The notes under the pieces were generated by a model. It saw nothing but the letters and a program-made list of their open reading frames with translations. It was not told the DNA's origin and ran no database searches. Below are positions 11,201-20,699 of a stretch of 64,000 nucleotides of DNA, piece after piece. The stretch comes from Undaria pinnatifida (lineage: Eukaryota; Sar; Phaeophyceae; Laminariales; Alariaceae): assembly GCA_012845835.1 (NCBI GenBank), contig JABAKD010000008.1, positions 1,819,558 to 1,883,557 of the forward strand, written 5' to 3'. Within the stretch, counting starts at the first letter, position 1. Each line of letters starts with the position of its first letter. Position numbers and translations under genes: made by a program.

Positions 11201-12735
11201 AACTTTCGGTATGTGTATTGCTCCCATTTTTACCTCTGATTCTGCTGCTTCTGCTACCGCTGTTGCTACTGCTACGGCGGTTCGCCGCTCGCACCCACCT
11301 CATAAATGACCCTCCACTGGCCCGCCTCCCCGCACACCCACATGGCCGTATTGTACGACGCCAGATCCGGGCGCACACTGGGGTCCCCCGAGTGCCTCAG
11401 CAGGTCAAGCACCCGTAGCGCGTCGGCGTACTTCCTCGGCGTGCTAACGTATGCGCCGATGGCAGCGTTGTACACCCCCGTGCTCAACGGTATCCCAGCT
11501 TCGCGGGCACGCATGACCAGTGGAAGGATAGCCCAACTCACCCTCCCGTCGCGGATATTCGCAAACCTTGTCATCATCTCCTTGTGCTTGGACATGGTTA
11601 CCGAGGACAGGCCTTCTCTGACTAGGCCGCCGGATCGTATTGCCGCGGCACGCTCTCCCGCTTCTGCGATGTCTCTTGCCTTAGCCGCGGCTTGAAGTCG
11701 GTCTAGCATGTCGGAGAGGGACTCTAGATCGTCGCTTGGTGGGCTAGCCAACCCGCCTCCTCCGGGGATGTCGGTCTGTTGAGGTGGCTTCTTCGGAGGC
11801 GTTCCGCCGGCAGCGGGGGCTTCGGTGGTGGTAGCTGCGGTGGCTGTACCGGGCGAAGCTCGGGGTGCTTTTGCTGCGGGTGCTTTGCGGTATGAGGGCG
11901 GGGTTTTCGTTGTTGTCGCCAAGGTAGAGTTTTGAGGAGGAGTCGCGATGGGGGAGGAGGGCTCTTCCCCTGCTCGGAGTTCCGCGAACAGGCCGTCCAG
12001 CTTAACGCGAGAGCGGACCTGAGGCGTCGCGCCCGCCCGAATGTCGCCTTGCAGCCGAGCCACGACACATTTTAGGTGGTCATTCCTTGCTTGGTCTTGG
12101 TCACTCCTATCTCCCTCTTCCTCCTTTTCTTCCCCTCCCTCTTCTTCGCCTCCCTCCTCTTCTTCCTCCTCTTCCCCTTCCTCTAACTCCAACTTCTCCT
12201 CGAACTGTTTTTCTAGTAGGGGATTGTACACTGGCTGGCTTTGCTCCTGGCGTGCGGTAAACTCAACTTCTTGGGTTGATTTGCTGCTGTATCTGCAGGT
12301 ACTACGCGCTTCCTGGCGTCCCCCCTCTCCCGCGCCGTGCAGCACCGGCTCCCCTCCCGAACGAAACCTTCCAGTGATGGGTTCTTCTCGCCTAGCACAG
12401 CAGTGGTGCAGCAGCCACCATCCACCTCGACTGCTGCTGTTGCTGCTACTGCTACTGCTGCTGCTTGATGATGTTGGTCGTTCTGCGTACGTGGTGAGTC
12501 CCAGATGAGTACCTCCCTCGCTTGCTGTTCCTGCTGCCACGCTACCGTGGGGCTGGACGCCGCTCAGCAAAGGCGAGACGGGGGGGGGGTTGGCCAATAA
12601 GGACAGAACCAAGGTTGCATGTCCCAGCCACATCACATGGGGAAGGCAGCGCGCTGGAACCTCACTTTGAACTTGGAAGGGGATGCACTCATGTTGAAAC
12701 ATGACAAATGCGGGTGGGTTATCATGGTTTTCCAT
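1303..12735 (-). CDS. Pentatricopeptide-repeat (PPR) protein, 10 exons (gene-level entry)
   Basis: Exons in transcript order are ~12735-11299, 10596-10381, 8899-8795, 8074-7930, 7261-7145, 6109-6027, 5323-5234, 4243-3956, 3321-3106 and 2205-1303. All nine junctions are GT-AG and keep frame, giving about 1,165 residues. Roughly ten degenerate 35-residue helical repeats are visible, for example SYNTAMWVCGEAGQW, SYNCALNGLAKRREW, YTYTILLDCLAQRGK and CWCLAAEALGRAGMVKE; many introns fall inside repeats. The N-terminal ~300 residues are low complexity, with a poly-Ser run and a Glu-rich acidic stretch. The C-terminal exon is basic and partly coiled-coil-like, without PPRs. PPR proteins bind organellar RNA one base per repeat and act in processing, stability or translation; the target here is unknown. 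No DYW or SMR domain is seen. The start is uncertain: in-frame ATGs lie at 12735, 12702 and 12633. The last opens a hydrophobic N-terminus that could be a targeting peptide. Confidence 0.85.
2838..3075 (-). repeat. Interspersed repeat family C
   Basis: Recognised by GAAAAATCCCATGGCCTAG and GGCGAAAATC-type blocks. The same blocks, in either orientation, recur at about 6820, 7445, 29800, 31500, 32640, 33000, 38090, 46540, 46830, 56960 and 58290. This copy lies in the last PPR intron. Confidence 0.65.
3106..3321 (-). CDS. PPR gene exon 9
   Basis: The exon has 72 codons, phase 0 at both ends (acceptor GGCAG|GTT, donor GAG|GTACGT). It encodes VFECVLKACVGAKDGYTAL, a Gly/Pro-rich loop, and WCLAAEALGRAGMVKE, which continues in frame into the last exon. 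Confidence 0.87.
3590..3790 (+). repeat. Interspersed repeat family D, copy 1
   Basis: About 200 bp rich in TAGTGCCGG / CCGGCACTA inverted motifs, ~75-80% similar by eye to 24345-24545. Confidence 0.7.
3956..4243 (-). CDS. PPR gene exon 8
   Basis: The exon has 96 codons, phase 0 at both ends (acceptor AACAG|AAA, donor CGG|GTGAGA). It encodes YTLRAASKWGRWDVIEGLM, an acidic insertion, then LVEACAQASMWEKTIEAY, so two PPRs separated by a loop. Confidence 0.87.
4381..4505 (+). repeat. G-run-headed repeat family B, copy
   Basis: A run of G leads into TACTTATTTCATGCATAG and later GCCGGGAAGGAGCACGTCGG. Related copies lie at 15160, 19312, 30195, 35035 and 37143. Confidence 0.7.
5234..5323 (-). CDS. 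PPR gene exon 7
   Basis: The exon has 30 codons, phase 0 at both ends (acceptor GGCAG|GTG, donor AAG|GTGAGC). It encodes VLSAVSEAGQFEVAIRLVQQ, a PPR. Confidence 0.87.
5664..5762 (+). repeat. (AAAC)n microsatellite
   Basis: About 24 nearly perfect AAAC units in a PPR intron. Confidence 0.95.
6027..6109 (-). CDS. PPR gene exon 6
   Basis: The exon is 83 nt, phase 1 to 0 (acceptor TCACAG|AT, donor GCG|GTGAGT). It encodes a helical segment, AALARAAELDMKTLEA, that links two PPRs. Confidence 0.8.
6820..6945 (-). repeat. Interspersed repeat family C, copy
   Basis: Contains CATCCCATGGCCTAGGCAC, as in the other family C copies. Confidence 0.6.
7145..7261 (-). CDS. PPR gene exon 5
   Basis: The exon is 117 nt, phase 1 to 1 (acceptor GTCAG|GG, donor CTGG|GTGAGT). 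It contains YLLAVQACAKGGQWERALSL, a clear PPR helix pair. Confidence 0.87.
7445..7700 (+). repeat. Interspersed repeat family C, copy
   Basis: Plus-oriented copy with CCTAGGCCATGGGATTGTTC and the fixed block on conserved pyrimidine-rich text before it. Confidence 0.65.
7930..8074 (-). CDS. PPR gene exon 4
   Basis: The exon is 145 nt, phase 0 to 1 (acceptor CACCAG|GTC, donor TCCG|GTGAGT). It encodes helical repeat sequence including FCKEFGDWRRAMVLMEDM, a typical PPR helix pair. Confidence 0.85.
8108..8315 (+). repeat. Compound microsatellite (GACA)/(GTCA)/(GGCA)
   Basis: Successive tetranucleotide tracts change by one base from tract to tract, in a PPR intron. Confidence 0.95.
8795..8899 (-). 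CDS. PPR gene exon 3
   Basis: The exon has 35 codons, exactly one PPR length, phase 0 at both ends (acceptor CCCCAG|ATC, donor CAG|GTATCC). It encodes IVYDMEQAGVEPTAYTY followed by ILLDCLAQRGK. Confidence 0.88.
10381..10596 (-). CDS. PPR gene exon 2
   Basis: The exon has 72 codons, phase 0 at both ends, with acceptor AAGCAG|ATG and donor CAG|GTGACA. It encodes nearly two full repeats: a helix B with MLAQMKSEGIEPSTGSYN, then ARRLFRKMVGEGLSPDAKSY. The donor is not the strongest possible, so the last ~10 residues are less sure. Confidence 0.85.
11299..12735 (-). CDS. PPR gene exon 1 (N-terminus, low complexity, first PPRs)
   Basis: This frame is open for over 500 codons and ends in the donor GAG|GTGGGT at phase 0. 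It runs through a (CTG)n-encoded poly-Ser run near 12.45 kb, a Glu-rich stretch near 12.15 kb and a Pro/Ala/Thr-rich linker near 11.85 kb. It then enters the first PPR helices (VYNAAIGAYVSTPRKYADAL). An upstream non-coding exon cannot be excluded. Confidence 0.8.
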
Positions 12736-12822
12736 TTCCCTGGATGGCACTTTCAAAAGAGGGGCTCGGTAGGATTCGCTAGGTGCCCTGCGAACGCATT
12801 GTTCAAGCACGCCCACGGCACG
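12634..12822. promoter_or_regulatory. Candidate bidirectional promoter between PPR and GIDE-like genes
   Basis: The two genes are head-to-head. The GIDE-like ATG is at 12823 (plus) and the PPR start is at 12735, 12702 or 12633 (minus), so 90-190 bp separate the starts. No TATA box is evident. This is inferred from gene orientation only. Confidence 0.35.
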
Positions 12823-12911
12823 ATGCGAGGACGAAGCAATGATGTCGTCACCGTTTTGGTGCTCACTGCGTCCACTGGTTCGCTCTCCGTTGGTTACTGG
12901 CTTATTCGAAG
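12823..12911 (+). CDS. GIDE-like gene exon 1 (start and N-terminal anchor)
   Basis: The ATG at 12823 opens 29 codons ending CGA AG|GTATTT (phase 2). The hydrophobic segment VTVLVLTASTGSLSVGYW, followed by Arg-Arg, fits a signal-anchor. An in-frame ATG at 12619 exists but would add an uncharacteristic extension and overlap the PPR exon. Confidence 0.75.
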
Positions 12912-15900
12912 GTATTTGGACGAGCGAAAATCCTGCTGAGGACTTTGCGTATTTTGATGTTTTAGATACATCCCCTGCCCCTTACTGGGTGTAATAATGC
13001 AAATGTACCCGCGTTGACGGAGTTGAGTCATCGCCGAGGTCATGTGCTAAGGAGTTTCGTCACCTAGGTTGGGCCGCTTTGTTTTACCACAACCCGGTAT
13101 CACAGGTAGGTACCTAAAGCAGGAGTGCGGGGCAGCTGCAAGTGTTCGTGCAGGCATACCACACCCCTTCAAAGTGTGCGGCAGCAGGTAATAATAATGT
13201 AAACAATTTCCGGTACTACCTGGTACTGTTGCTGTGCTGCTGCACTGACTACTGCTGCTGTAGGGTCATAAGTGACTCATAAGCATCCTAGCCAGCCGTA
13301 GTCCAACCTCACGTGCTCGAACAGAGTCGAAGCGGGAGCACGACATTCGCCGGATGGTTTCCTGTGGGTACTTCACCAATTATTCGACGGAATTATTTGC
13401 CACCCCTCGATTTTGGTCGGCCTGGGATCAGGGAGGGTACTTGGTGGGCCGTGCCGCGCTAGCTGATATTTCCCAGGGTCAGTTTGGGGCGTGTTGACCA
13501 ATGAAACGACCCGGAACATCAGTATTTGACCAAATAATGGGTATCAGCATCCGAGTAAGTGGTAAACTCTCGCATATACGAGTACTGGACTTCCTTGCAT
13601 GCACAGCAGCTTCAAGTTATGCCAGTAGCCTTTGCGATGTTTTCACCCCACAAAACATACCAGATAAAGTACCAAATATATTTTCGAGTTATGAGGTGAT
13701 CCGTCGAAGCCGGTAAAGGCGTCTCAGTTATGCCGCCGTTTTGACGCTGTAGTCTAGGCTACCGCGGTTTAAACACGGTATCACACCAGAGTGCAAACCA
13801 GAATCAGAACCACGCCCCCACACCTCCCCGCCGCGCTGGAATCACCCCAACAGCAACCGCCTCCTCATCTTCGCACGGTGTAACCGTCGCCTTCAAACGA
13901 TGTAAGCGTCGATGTCACCAAGTGTAACCGTCGCCTTCTCGAGCTGCACAATCGCGTTTGCGCGGTGTAAACGTCGCCTTTTCACTTGGTAACCGCCACC
14001 CTTGCACGCGTAACCATCACCTTCGCACGGTGTAGCCGTGGCCTTCGCGCGGTGTAACCGTCGATTTCACAGTGTAACCATCACCTTCTCGCGGGGCACC
14101 CCTTCTCGCGGTGTACCGTCGCTTTCGCGCGGTGTAACCGTAGCCTTCTCACTGTGTAACCGTCACACTTTAACGCGTAACTATCGCCTTCGAACGGCGT
14201 ATCCGTCACCTTCGCGCGGTGGAGCCGCCCCGTTGTTGTGTAACCGTCGCCTTCGCACAGCGTATCCGTCGCCTTCTCACTATGTAGTCTTCCCTTTCTC
14301 ACTACATAACCTTCGCCTTCGCGCGATGTAAGTCGCCATTTCACTGTGTAACCGTCCCCTCTCACTATTTACCCGTCCTCTTCATGCGGTGTAACCGTCA
14401 CTTTTGCTGGCCGTAACCGTCACCTTCGCTCGTATAGCCGTCGCTTTCGCACGATATAACGGCCGTCTTAGCTCGTTGCAATTAGGGATTGGGAATACCG
14501 CTGACTGGACCTGTTACCTGCCGGTTACCGCCAATCAGCTTTTCCGAATAGTGTCCGGTAGCTCCCGCAATATCGAGGACTATTAGGAAGCATCCGCGAT
14601 TCTTCACTGTTTTTTTCTGTAATACGGTGTAAATCTGCTACCAACGCCCCAAAACACTAACGCATAACTCATGTTCATGTGTCCAGCACGTACTCATCGT
14701 GTTGTATGTCCCTGCACCGAGCACCTTTCGACAACATGTTCCCCGTAATCTCCACGATTTTTCAGTTTCCTACTACCCAATGTAGTTACCGGTGATAACC
14801 GGTGTACTGGTGGTACCGATCTCTAGTTGTATCCGTCGCCTTCGCAAGGTGTAACCGTCGCCTTCACACGATGTACCCGTATCGCAACAGGTTCCGCCGC
14901 AGGCTGAACCAGAGCAAGACGATCCGCGCCGCCCCCGTGTCGCACCCCGATGCGAAACGCCTCTCTGTGGGCGACTATGTCCACATGAGAGGCACCGTGT
15001 CGGCGGGAGTGAGGACACTGGAGAGCCCTATGAAGCGCGTTCCTTGCGTGTCCTACCGTGTCAGGGTGGTGAGGGTGGTGGACTCGAGAACGGCCAAGAA
15101 GAAGGTGACATTCGGAACAACCTTCGCTCGGCCACAAGGACGAGGGAGGGATGGGGGCGGGGGGCGGGAGTAACCGTTGTCCTTCATGCCCGTAGCCTAT
15201 CAGACTATAATGCCGGGAAGGAGCACGTCCGTTTTTCACCTACCAAGCACACATTGCTTGCACGAAGCGAGGGGGGCGAGGTAGCTTTGTCGACACGGAG
15301 GAAACGAAGCAGAGCCGCAACCAATACGACGATTCACTCTGGACGGAAATGTAACGGCCGTTTGATTTTCATATTGATACACAAACGGTCCTTACATTTA
15401 CGTCCCGTTTGATAATCTCATTAATACGCAAACGCTCCCTACATTTTTCCGTCCAGATTGGTACACATACAATACCGCAGTACGTACGCACGCAGCAGGG
15501 TCTCCACTGGGCTGAGGACGTGGCGGAAGCCTTCTGGGTCTCACTTTTTTGTTGGTTCGGTTGTGTTGGGGAGCCGTTAATACTATTAATAGGTACATAC
15601 TAATAGTCACCTGTCTGTGTCGTCGGGATTCCACTGTTTGCGCAGGCGTCAGTGACGGGTGTGTGGGGAGCGGTGAAAGGACTGGCGTCCCTCGTTCCCT
15701 GGTTGTTCTCGTTCGCTACAACAGCAGAGGTCAGTGGCGTTTCATGGTTTTTGGGTGATTTTTTGCTTGCGAATTAATTTCCTGGTAGCATTGTTAGATG
15801 GATTTTGACAGATGTTTTATTGTGTTTATAGGTGAATTCTTACTGGCTTTTTATTAGTTTTAGATGGGTTTTTACTGCTTTTTTATACGGCGGATTTTTA

Positions 15901-18900
15901 CTGCGATTTCACGTGATGATTCTGATTGGCCTGGTGAGACGGGCGCTTTCGGCGTAGTTTCTGGTTGCGCGGAAAATCGTGTTTTGATTTTTTTTTTTCC
16001 GGCGGGAGAAGGTTGATTTTTTTGTCCTTCTTGGATGGTCGGTTGATCCGACAGCCAAATTGCCACCTCCCCCCCCCCCCCCGTATTGTACTCGTGCCAC
16101 ACTTTTTTTTGTGCAAGAGTGGGGGGTAGAATTGCCGGAGTCAAGAACTTAGTAAAACCCGACCAGTAGTGCACTGGTGCAATCTTTTTAGCAATCACAA
16201 CATCGACCACGATCACCCTGTCTTTCCGCGCACTAGGACTGTGTCTTGTATGACTATAAATGATAGTAAGTCGCCGACTAGCTATTAGTTGGCGAAGTAC
16301 TCTCAGGTGGTTACGTGCGGTAATTTTGAGGAGTTGTCTTTGCAATCTGACTGACGTGTTGGTGGCTCAACGTGTTTTTTTTTTTTCAGTATAGCTAAGT
16401 CACTTCGCTGGTTTTTACCCCGTTACCCGCCTAATAACCACAGTATATATAGCCGTCAAGTCCAGCCAACTTACAACCGCCCTACCGCCCACTCTATAAT
16501 AGGTCGATACCGAAAAATGGGACACGGTTTACCAGGTCGTAAGTACCAAGGGGGAAACCGTGGAATTTTTCCTCGACGACGCCGACTCCATTGCAAATTT
16601 GGAGGCGGTGGCAAAATCGGGGACTGGGAAGCGACGTCCCCGGGTCCGTGTCGACCTCGCGGGGGCGGAGTTTTTCTCTATGGAGGAAGTTGCCTCGGAG
16701 TTCGAAGCGGACAAGGCGGTGGGATCCGGGGCGTCGACTAGGACGCAGCTGGGCTACGGGACTACCGAAGAGGTTCGGTATTGGTGCTGTGTTGGATAGG
16801 AGTTGTGCGGGAAAGGCGGACTTCGAGCATGGCGTAGGTGTTTTTTTAATTGGTATAGGCAAGATTGCGTGAGTTTACTCGCATTTCTGATAGGCAGGTT
16901 TCATGTCTGCTGGGTTTTGTTTTGGTGATATCTGTAGGATCGACCGGGTTTGTTGGTGTCGTTGGTAGGCGTGCTCAATGTTTGCTGTAGCGGGAGTTGG
17001 AGAGATATATGATTTCACGCTGCGTGCGCGCGTGATATTCGGCTTATGCAGTTGAGTTAGCGCACGATACTCAGCTCATACGGTTGACTTATGTTCTGTG
17101 GCGCGGGTTGCGGGACATTGGCTGCTGTGGCTGCTGCGAGTTCACCCGTTTGTTCGTCGAGGCGGAAGATACGCCACCTTTGGCCTCGCTATCAAGCAGA
17201 GCGGTAGGCATGAACAGTACAGCTTTTTCTACTGCCGCATGTAATAATTTCGCGCGCGTACGTCAGGCCTAGGGTAATTTGAGGAGAGGAAGGGGAGGGG
17301 GGGCCGGGGGGGGTACTCATTTTCTCCTTGCCTTCGTTATTTGACCATTGACCACGCATCCCTTTCGAGACGGAGCACCGTTCGTACTCCCAATAAGAGA
17401 CCCCTCCAACATTTGGCCCTCTCTACGTTTCTTCCATACATTACGCAAAATGTTTTCCTGATCTTATCTCCTCCCTGTTTCACCATCTGTGACCATCATT
17501 TATCTCTTAGGATAGCGACCGTTTTCTCGCTGCTATCTTGTGTCCCAAGGGGGAAAAGGGGGAGGTGGGGGGTTCTCGCATGAGTTAATACCTCGTACTC
17601 GTCAGCTACTCATAGGAGGCCCATCGTGTTCGGCGGTCATGGCACTAATAATAACAGTATCGCCGATTTTCTCTTTGCAACAAATACCTTGTGTAGAATA
17701 CTAAAAATCTGTTTCTTGCCGCGACTGGCGCGGCGCTTCAAACGGTGACAGGTGCTGGCAATCGGGTCGCGTCTGATCATCCTCGGAGAAGTTGGAGAGG
17801 ACCCGGAAGGCGCCGAAGGAGACCTTGTGGTGCGCAAGGCCGCCCCCTCCAGCATATTCGATGTGAAGACGTCGTCTATCTCCAGGCCGTTCGTCGTGTC
17901 AACCAAGACGGAGCAGGGGTTGCTGCAGGTGACACTCTCCTGGTCTATATAATCCAGAACTGTTGGCTGCCACGGAAGCCGGAGGGAGCGCCAGCTAGGG
18001 CTGCGCTGTGCTGTGTTGTAAATGCAACGTAGTGAACATACACATGACACGGTTTTTATGAAAATACGTAGAAGTGGGGTGAGCTTAAGCCTCGTTTTTA
18101 CCCATCCGCTGGAAGATAAACATCATAATTTAAATGAGTCAACACTGTTTACGAAGCAACATCACAAGGAAACATATTTCCGATAGCGATCTTAGCCCCA
18201 AAAATGCATCTCCCAGATGCTTTATGTTGCACACGTGGCCACACGGATACCTCGACATGCACAGACAACTGACGAGCCGAATATCAGCTGCTCTTCGTTC
18301 TTTGTTGTCGAACCTCGCGATCTGTTTCCATTCGATCCCTTTGTTTTACTAATGATGATACCGTTACACCGCAGAAGGGCGCATTTCCGGACGGCACCGG
18401 GGGTTTCATTCGCTGGAGAAGTAGACGCAACACAGACCGTGCGCGTAGACTCAGGCTGCATTTGAGCCTCTCCGCCCCAACACTTCGTCCTCTTCTCCCA
18501 GCCGCCCGCGTCCTTCGCCTCTTAGCTGCTGTTGTGGGCATTTCTAAATTGACCGACCGTCACCAAGTAGAGCATGACCCCCCCCTCCCCCCCCCTCGCG
18601 CGCACCCGTTGAAAGCATAGTGCGTGGTGATCTCTCTATGACAAACATTCACCGAACGATGACGGGGGACGTAGCCCTCAGCGCACGTTGTATTTATCCG
18701 ATATCAAAAATGTGATAGTCGGTGTACTCGTGTGTAGTGACTGCACATCAGTTTGATACGCACGTACCCCACAAGTAAACTATATCCTTCATGGGACATA
18801 CACAGACCGTAACACGGGCGATCGATGTATCGCACACAGCTTGCAAGTATGAGTTTCGACGACATCTACAAAATCCCACAGCTGATGTGCACTTTTTATT

Positions 18901-19234
18901 TTTTTACATACAAAGTTCATAATCCACTACCCACATATCGACTGGCCCACCTGCCCGCTTTTTCTCCTCACCGCTGTCGGTTCCTCTCTTGCGATGTGTC
19001 TCCCAAACAACTCAGGAAATCGAACGATCTGGCCGCATCTATTTCTGGCTGGCACTGCCCTCAATTGCGGCCGGTGTTGCCTTTGCCTATTTGGGCGCGA
19101 CGCGCGTGCTCTCCACCGCTGCCGCAGACAGCTCTGCGCCAGCTGCAGATGTCTCGGCCCTGAGAGGGAGGGGCCGGGGGGCGCTCGCGGAGGGTCCGCG
19201 ACCAAGAGGGCTTTCACGCTGGCGTGTGAGTTAG
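12823..19234 (+). CDS. GIDE-domain (MUL1-like) membrane protein without visible RING, 5 exons (gene-level entry)
   Basis: Exons are 12823-12911, 14891-15104, 16503-16772, 17752-17928 and 19016-19234. Phases agree at every junction, giving about 322 residues. The order matches the GIDE/MUL1 family: a short N-terminal hydrophobic anchor (VTVLVLTASTGSLSVGYWLI); the GIDE domain with the LESPMKRVPCVSYRV core, a Trp-containing strand (EKWDTVYQVV), IGSRLIILGEVGED and RPFVVST; and a second membrane segment (FWLALPSIAAGVAFAYLGA). In animals and plants such proteins sit in mitochondrial, peroxisomal or plastid membranes and carry a C-terminal RING giving ubiquitin or SUMO ligase activity. Here the C-terminal ~40 residues are Ala/Arg/Gly-rich with no Cys/His pattern. 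Either the RING is absent, as in bacterial and archaeal GIDE proteins, or a further exon is missed; a GTGAGT directly precedes the stop. Confidence 0.82.
13870..14470 (+). repeat. Minisatellite of ~22-bp GTGTAACCGTCGCCTTCGC units
   Basis: About 25 degenerate units of GTAACCGTCGCCTTCGCGCG in the first GIDE-like intron. Two more units occur at 14830-14875, just before exon 2. Confidence 0.9.
14891..15104 (+). CDS. GIDE-like gene exon 2
   Basis: The exon is phase 2 to 0. Two in-phase acceptors exist, CAACAG|G at 14891 and CCGCAG|G at 14903, differing by four residues. It encodes basic juxtamembrane residues, then DYVHMRGTVSAGVRTLESP and VPCVSYRVRVVRVVD, the signature first half of the GIDE domain. 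The donor is AAG|GTGACA. Confidence 0.87.
15160..15275 (+). repeat. G-run-headed repeat family B, copy
   Basis: A G-rich head is followed by CTTCATGCCCGTAG, GCCGGGAAGGAGCACGTC and TTGCTTGCACGAAGCG. Confidence 0.65.
16503..16772 (+). CDS. GIDE-like gene exon 3
   Basis: The exon has 90 codons, phase 0 at both ends (acceptor AATAG|GTC, donor GAG|GTTCGG). It encodes VDTEKWDTVYQVVSTKGETV, an acidic loop and VRVDLAGAEF, matching the central strands of the GIDE domain. Confidence 0.85.
17290..17545 (+). repeat. G-run-headed repeat family A, copy
   Basis: A G run then GTACTCATTTT, CTTGCC, TTGACCACGCATCCCTTTCG, AGACGGAGCACCGTTC, ending near GTTTTCTCGCT. The full length matches 37285-37530. Confidence 0.75.
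17752..17928 (+). CDS. GIDE-like gene exon 4
   Basis: The exon has 59 codons, phase 0 at both ends (acceptor GACAG|GTG, donor CAG|GTGACA). It encodes VLAIGSRLIILGEVGED and RPFVVSTKTEQGLLQ, matching the end of the GIDE domain just before the second membrane segment. Confidence 0.88.
19016..19234 (+). CDS. GIDE-like gene exon 5 (second TM and C-terminus)
   Basis: The acceptor CTCAG|GAA is in phase. The exon encodes IYFWLALPSIAAGVAFAYLG, a membrane helix, then an Ala/Gly/Arg-rich tail ending at TAG 19232-19234. A consensus donor (CGT|GTGAGT at 19225/19226) immediately precedes the stop, so the tail might be spliced on to a downstream exon; none with a RING pattern was found before 22 kb. Confidence 0.78.
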   Translation, partial: EIERSGRIYFWLALPSIAAGVAFAYLGATRVLSTAAADSSAPAADVSALRGRGRGALAEGPRPRGLSRWRVS

Positions 19235-19311
19235 TGGCGTGTTCACGCTGTCGTGCATCCAGTAGAAGGGACTACCGGATGAGATTTTGTTGTCAACGAC
19301 GTGTTGTGCGG

Positions 19312-19450
19312 TTGGGGGGGGGGAAGGGGGTGGTGTACTCGTTTCATGCAAAGCTGTATTCTTTAAGTACATTGATCTTCGCATCCCTCAACGCCGGGGC
19401 GGAGCACGTCGGGTTGTCACCGACCAGGGGAGGGGGGGCGGCTATCTGCT
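19312..19450 (+). repeat. G-run-headed repeat family B, copy
   Basis: A G-rich head is followed by GTACTCGTTTCATGCA and GCGGAGCACGTCGGGTTGTC. Confidence 0.65.
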
Positions 19451-20394
19451 CCGGGAGGGCGTCCTCCGGAAAATACGCGCGGGTTGTCGCCGCGACTTTT
19501 TGTTGGCGTGACTACGATGGAATCGGTGTCCTTCAAATGGTATATTGTTGCACTATGTGTTGCTTTCTAGATTCACCTTGCTGACTACCCGTGCGAGCGC
19601 CACGACGAGATCGTGCTCGGCCTTCAATGCCTCCAGAGTATCTCGTGATGCAATCGACCGTTCGTCGTCCGTTTTCCTGGTCGGTAGCCTTTCTTTGGAC
19701 ATTTCACTGGGCAAGCTGATCGCAAATGCAGAGATTTGCAACCTCATCGACTGTTCACCCTAATTACACAGGAGAGAAGCACGCCAACGCATTTCGTTGG
19801 CGTTGCATTGCACTTAATACTTCCCACCGCCCTGCTGTCAGTTGTATTTGGAAGTCACTCAAGTAGCATAGTACGCTATCAGTAGCAAGCAGTGAGCAAA
19901 ACCAAGACAATGGATACCGTCCGTATGTCTGTGGTGCTGTGCTGTGCCCCAAGTAGCTTGATGAACAGCTTCAAGCGCGGAGAAGACATGCCAGGCAGAC
20001 GAAAATTGCCCTTGCGATACATGTTTCACCGACACCACCACCCACGACATTCAAGGGGACTGCAACCATTGATGACGCGGTAATGCTTCATGGCGAACAC
20101 CGCCCAGCGCATCATCCGCATCCGTCCGAGAAAAGGTAGTGTCTTCACCAACGGAACCTTGTCACAACGATCATCTCCACTTCTAGTCCGTGGAGTGATC
20201 CGATCACCTTCAGACCGGGCAACCCCAGCCTCTATATACCGCAACACCTCGACCAACAGGAGCATTCGACTTCCTCGGTCGAAAACCAGGACAGAGATGA
20301 TCACCCTAATTCACATCTACCGATCGATCGAATTTTTCTCCCGTGGCATTCACTTTGCCAGTCTCGCATAAATAGTCGTGTTTCTCCCCATCGA

Positions 20395-20530
20395 AAAATA
20401 CTGAAGAAGCGTAATGAGTGCCCAATTGTTGGAGGCGTCTTATGCGAGGAGTACGAACGGTGCTACATCTCGAAAGGGATGCATTGTAAATGGTCAAACA
20501 ATAGCAAGCAACGAATGGGCATGCCCCCCC
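20395..20530 (-). repeat. Repeat family A, inverted copy
   Basis: Carries the reverse complement of the GACCACGCATCCCTTTCGAG block and ends in a C run (the inverted G-run head). Confidence 0.7.
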
Positions 20531-20699
20531 CATCGAAAGTTCTTGGTACGCTTGCTGAGAACTTTGTCGACCTTAGGTACGAGTCCCCCGTGTTGATTAT
20601 TGATGGCGCCAAGCTGTTGCTACATTAGCATCACGTAGCATAACCGCAGTAGTATCAGCAGTAGCCGCGGCGGTCTCAGATTCACTCAGAATACGAGGC

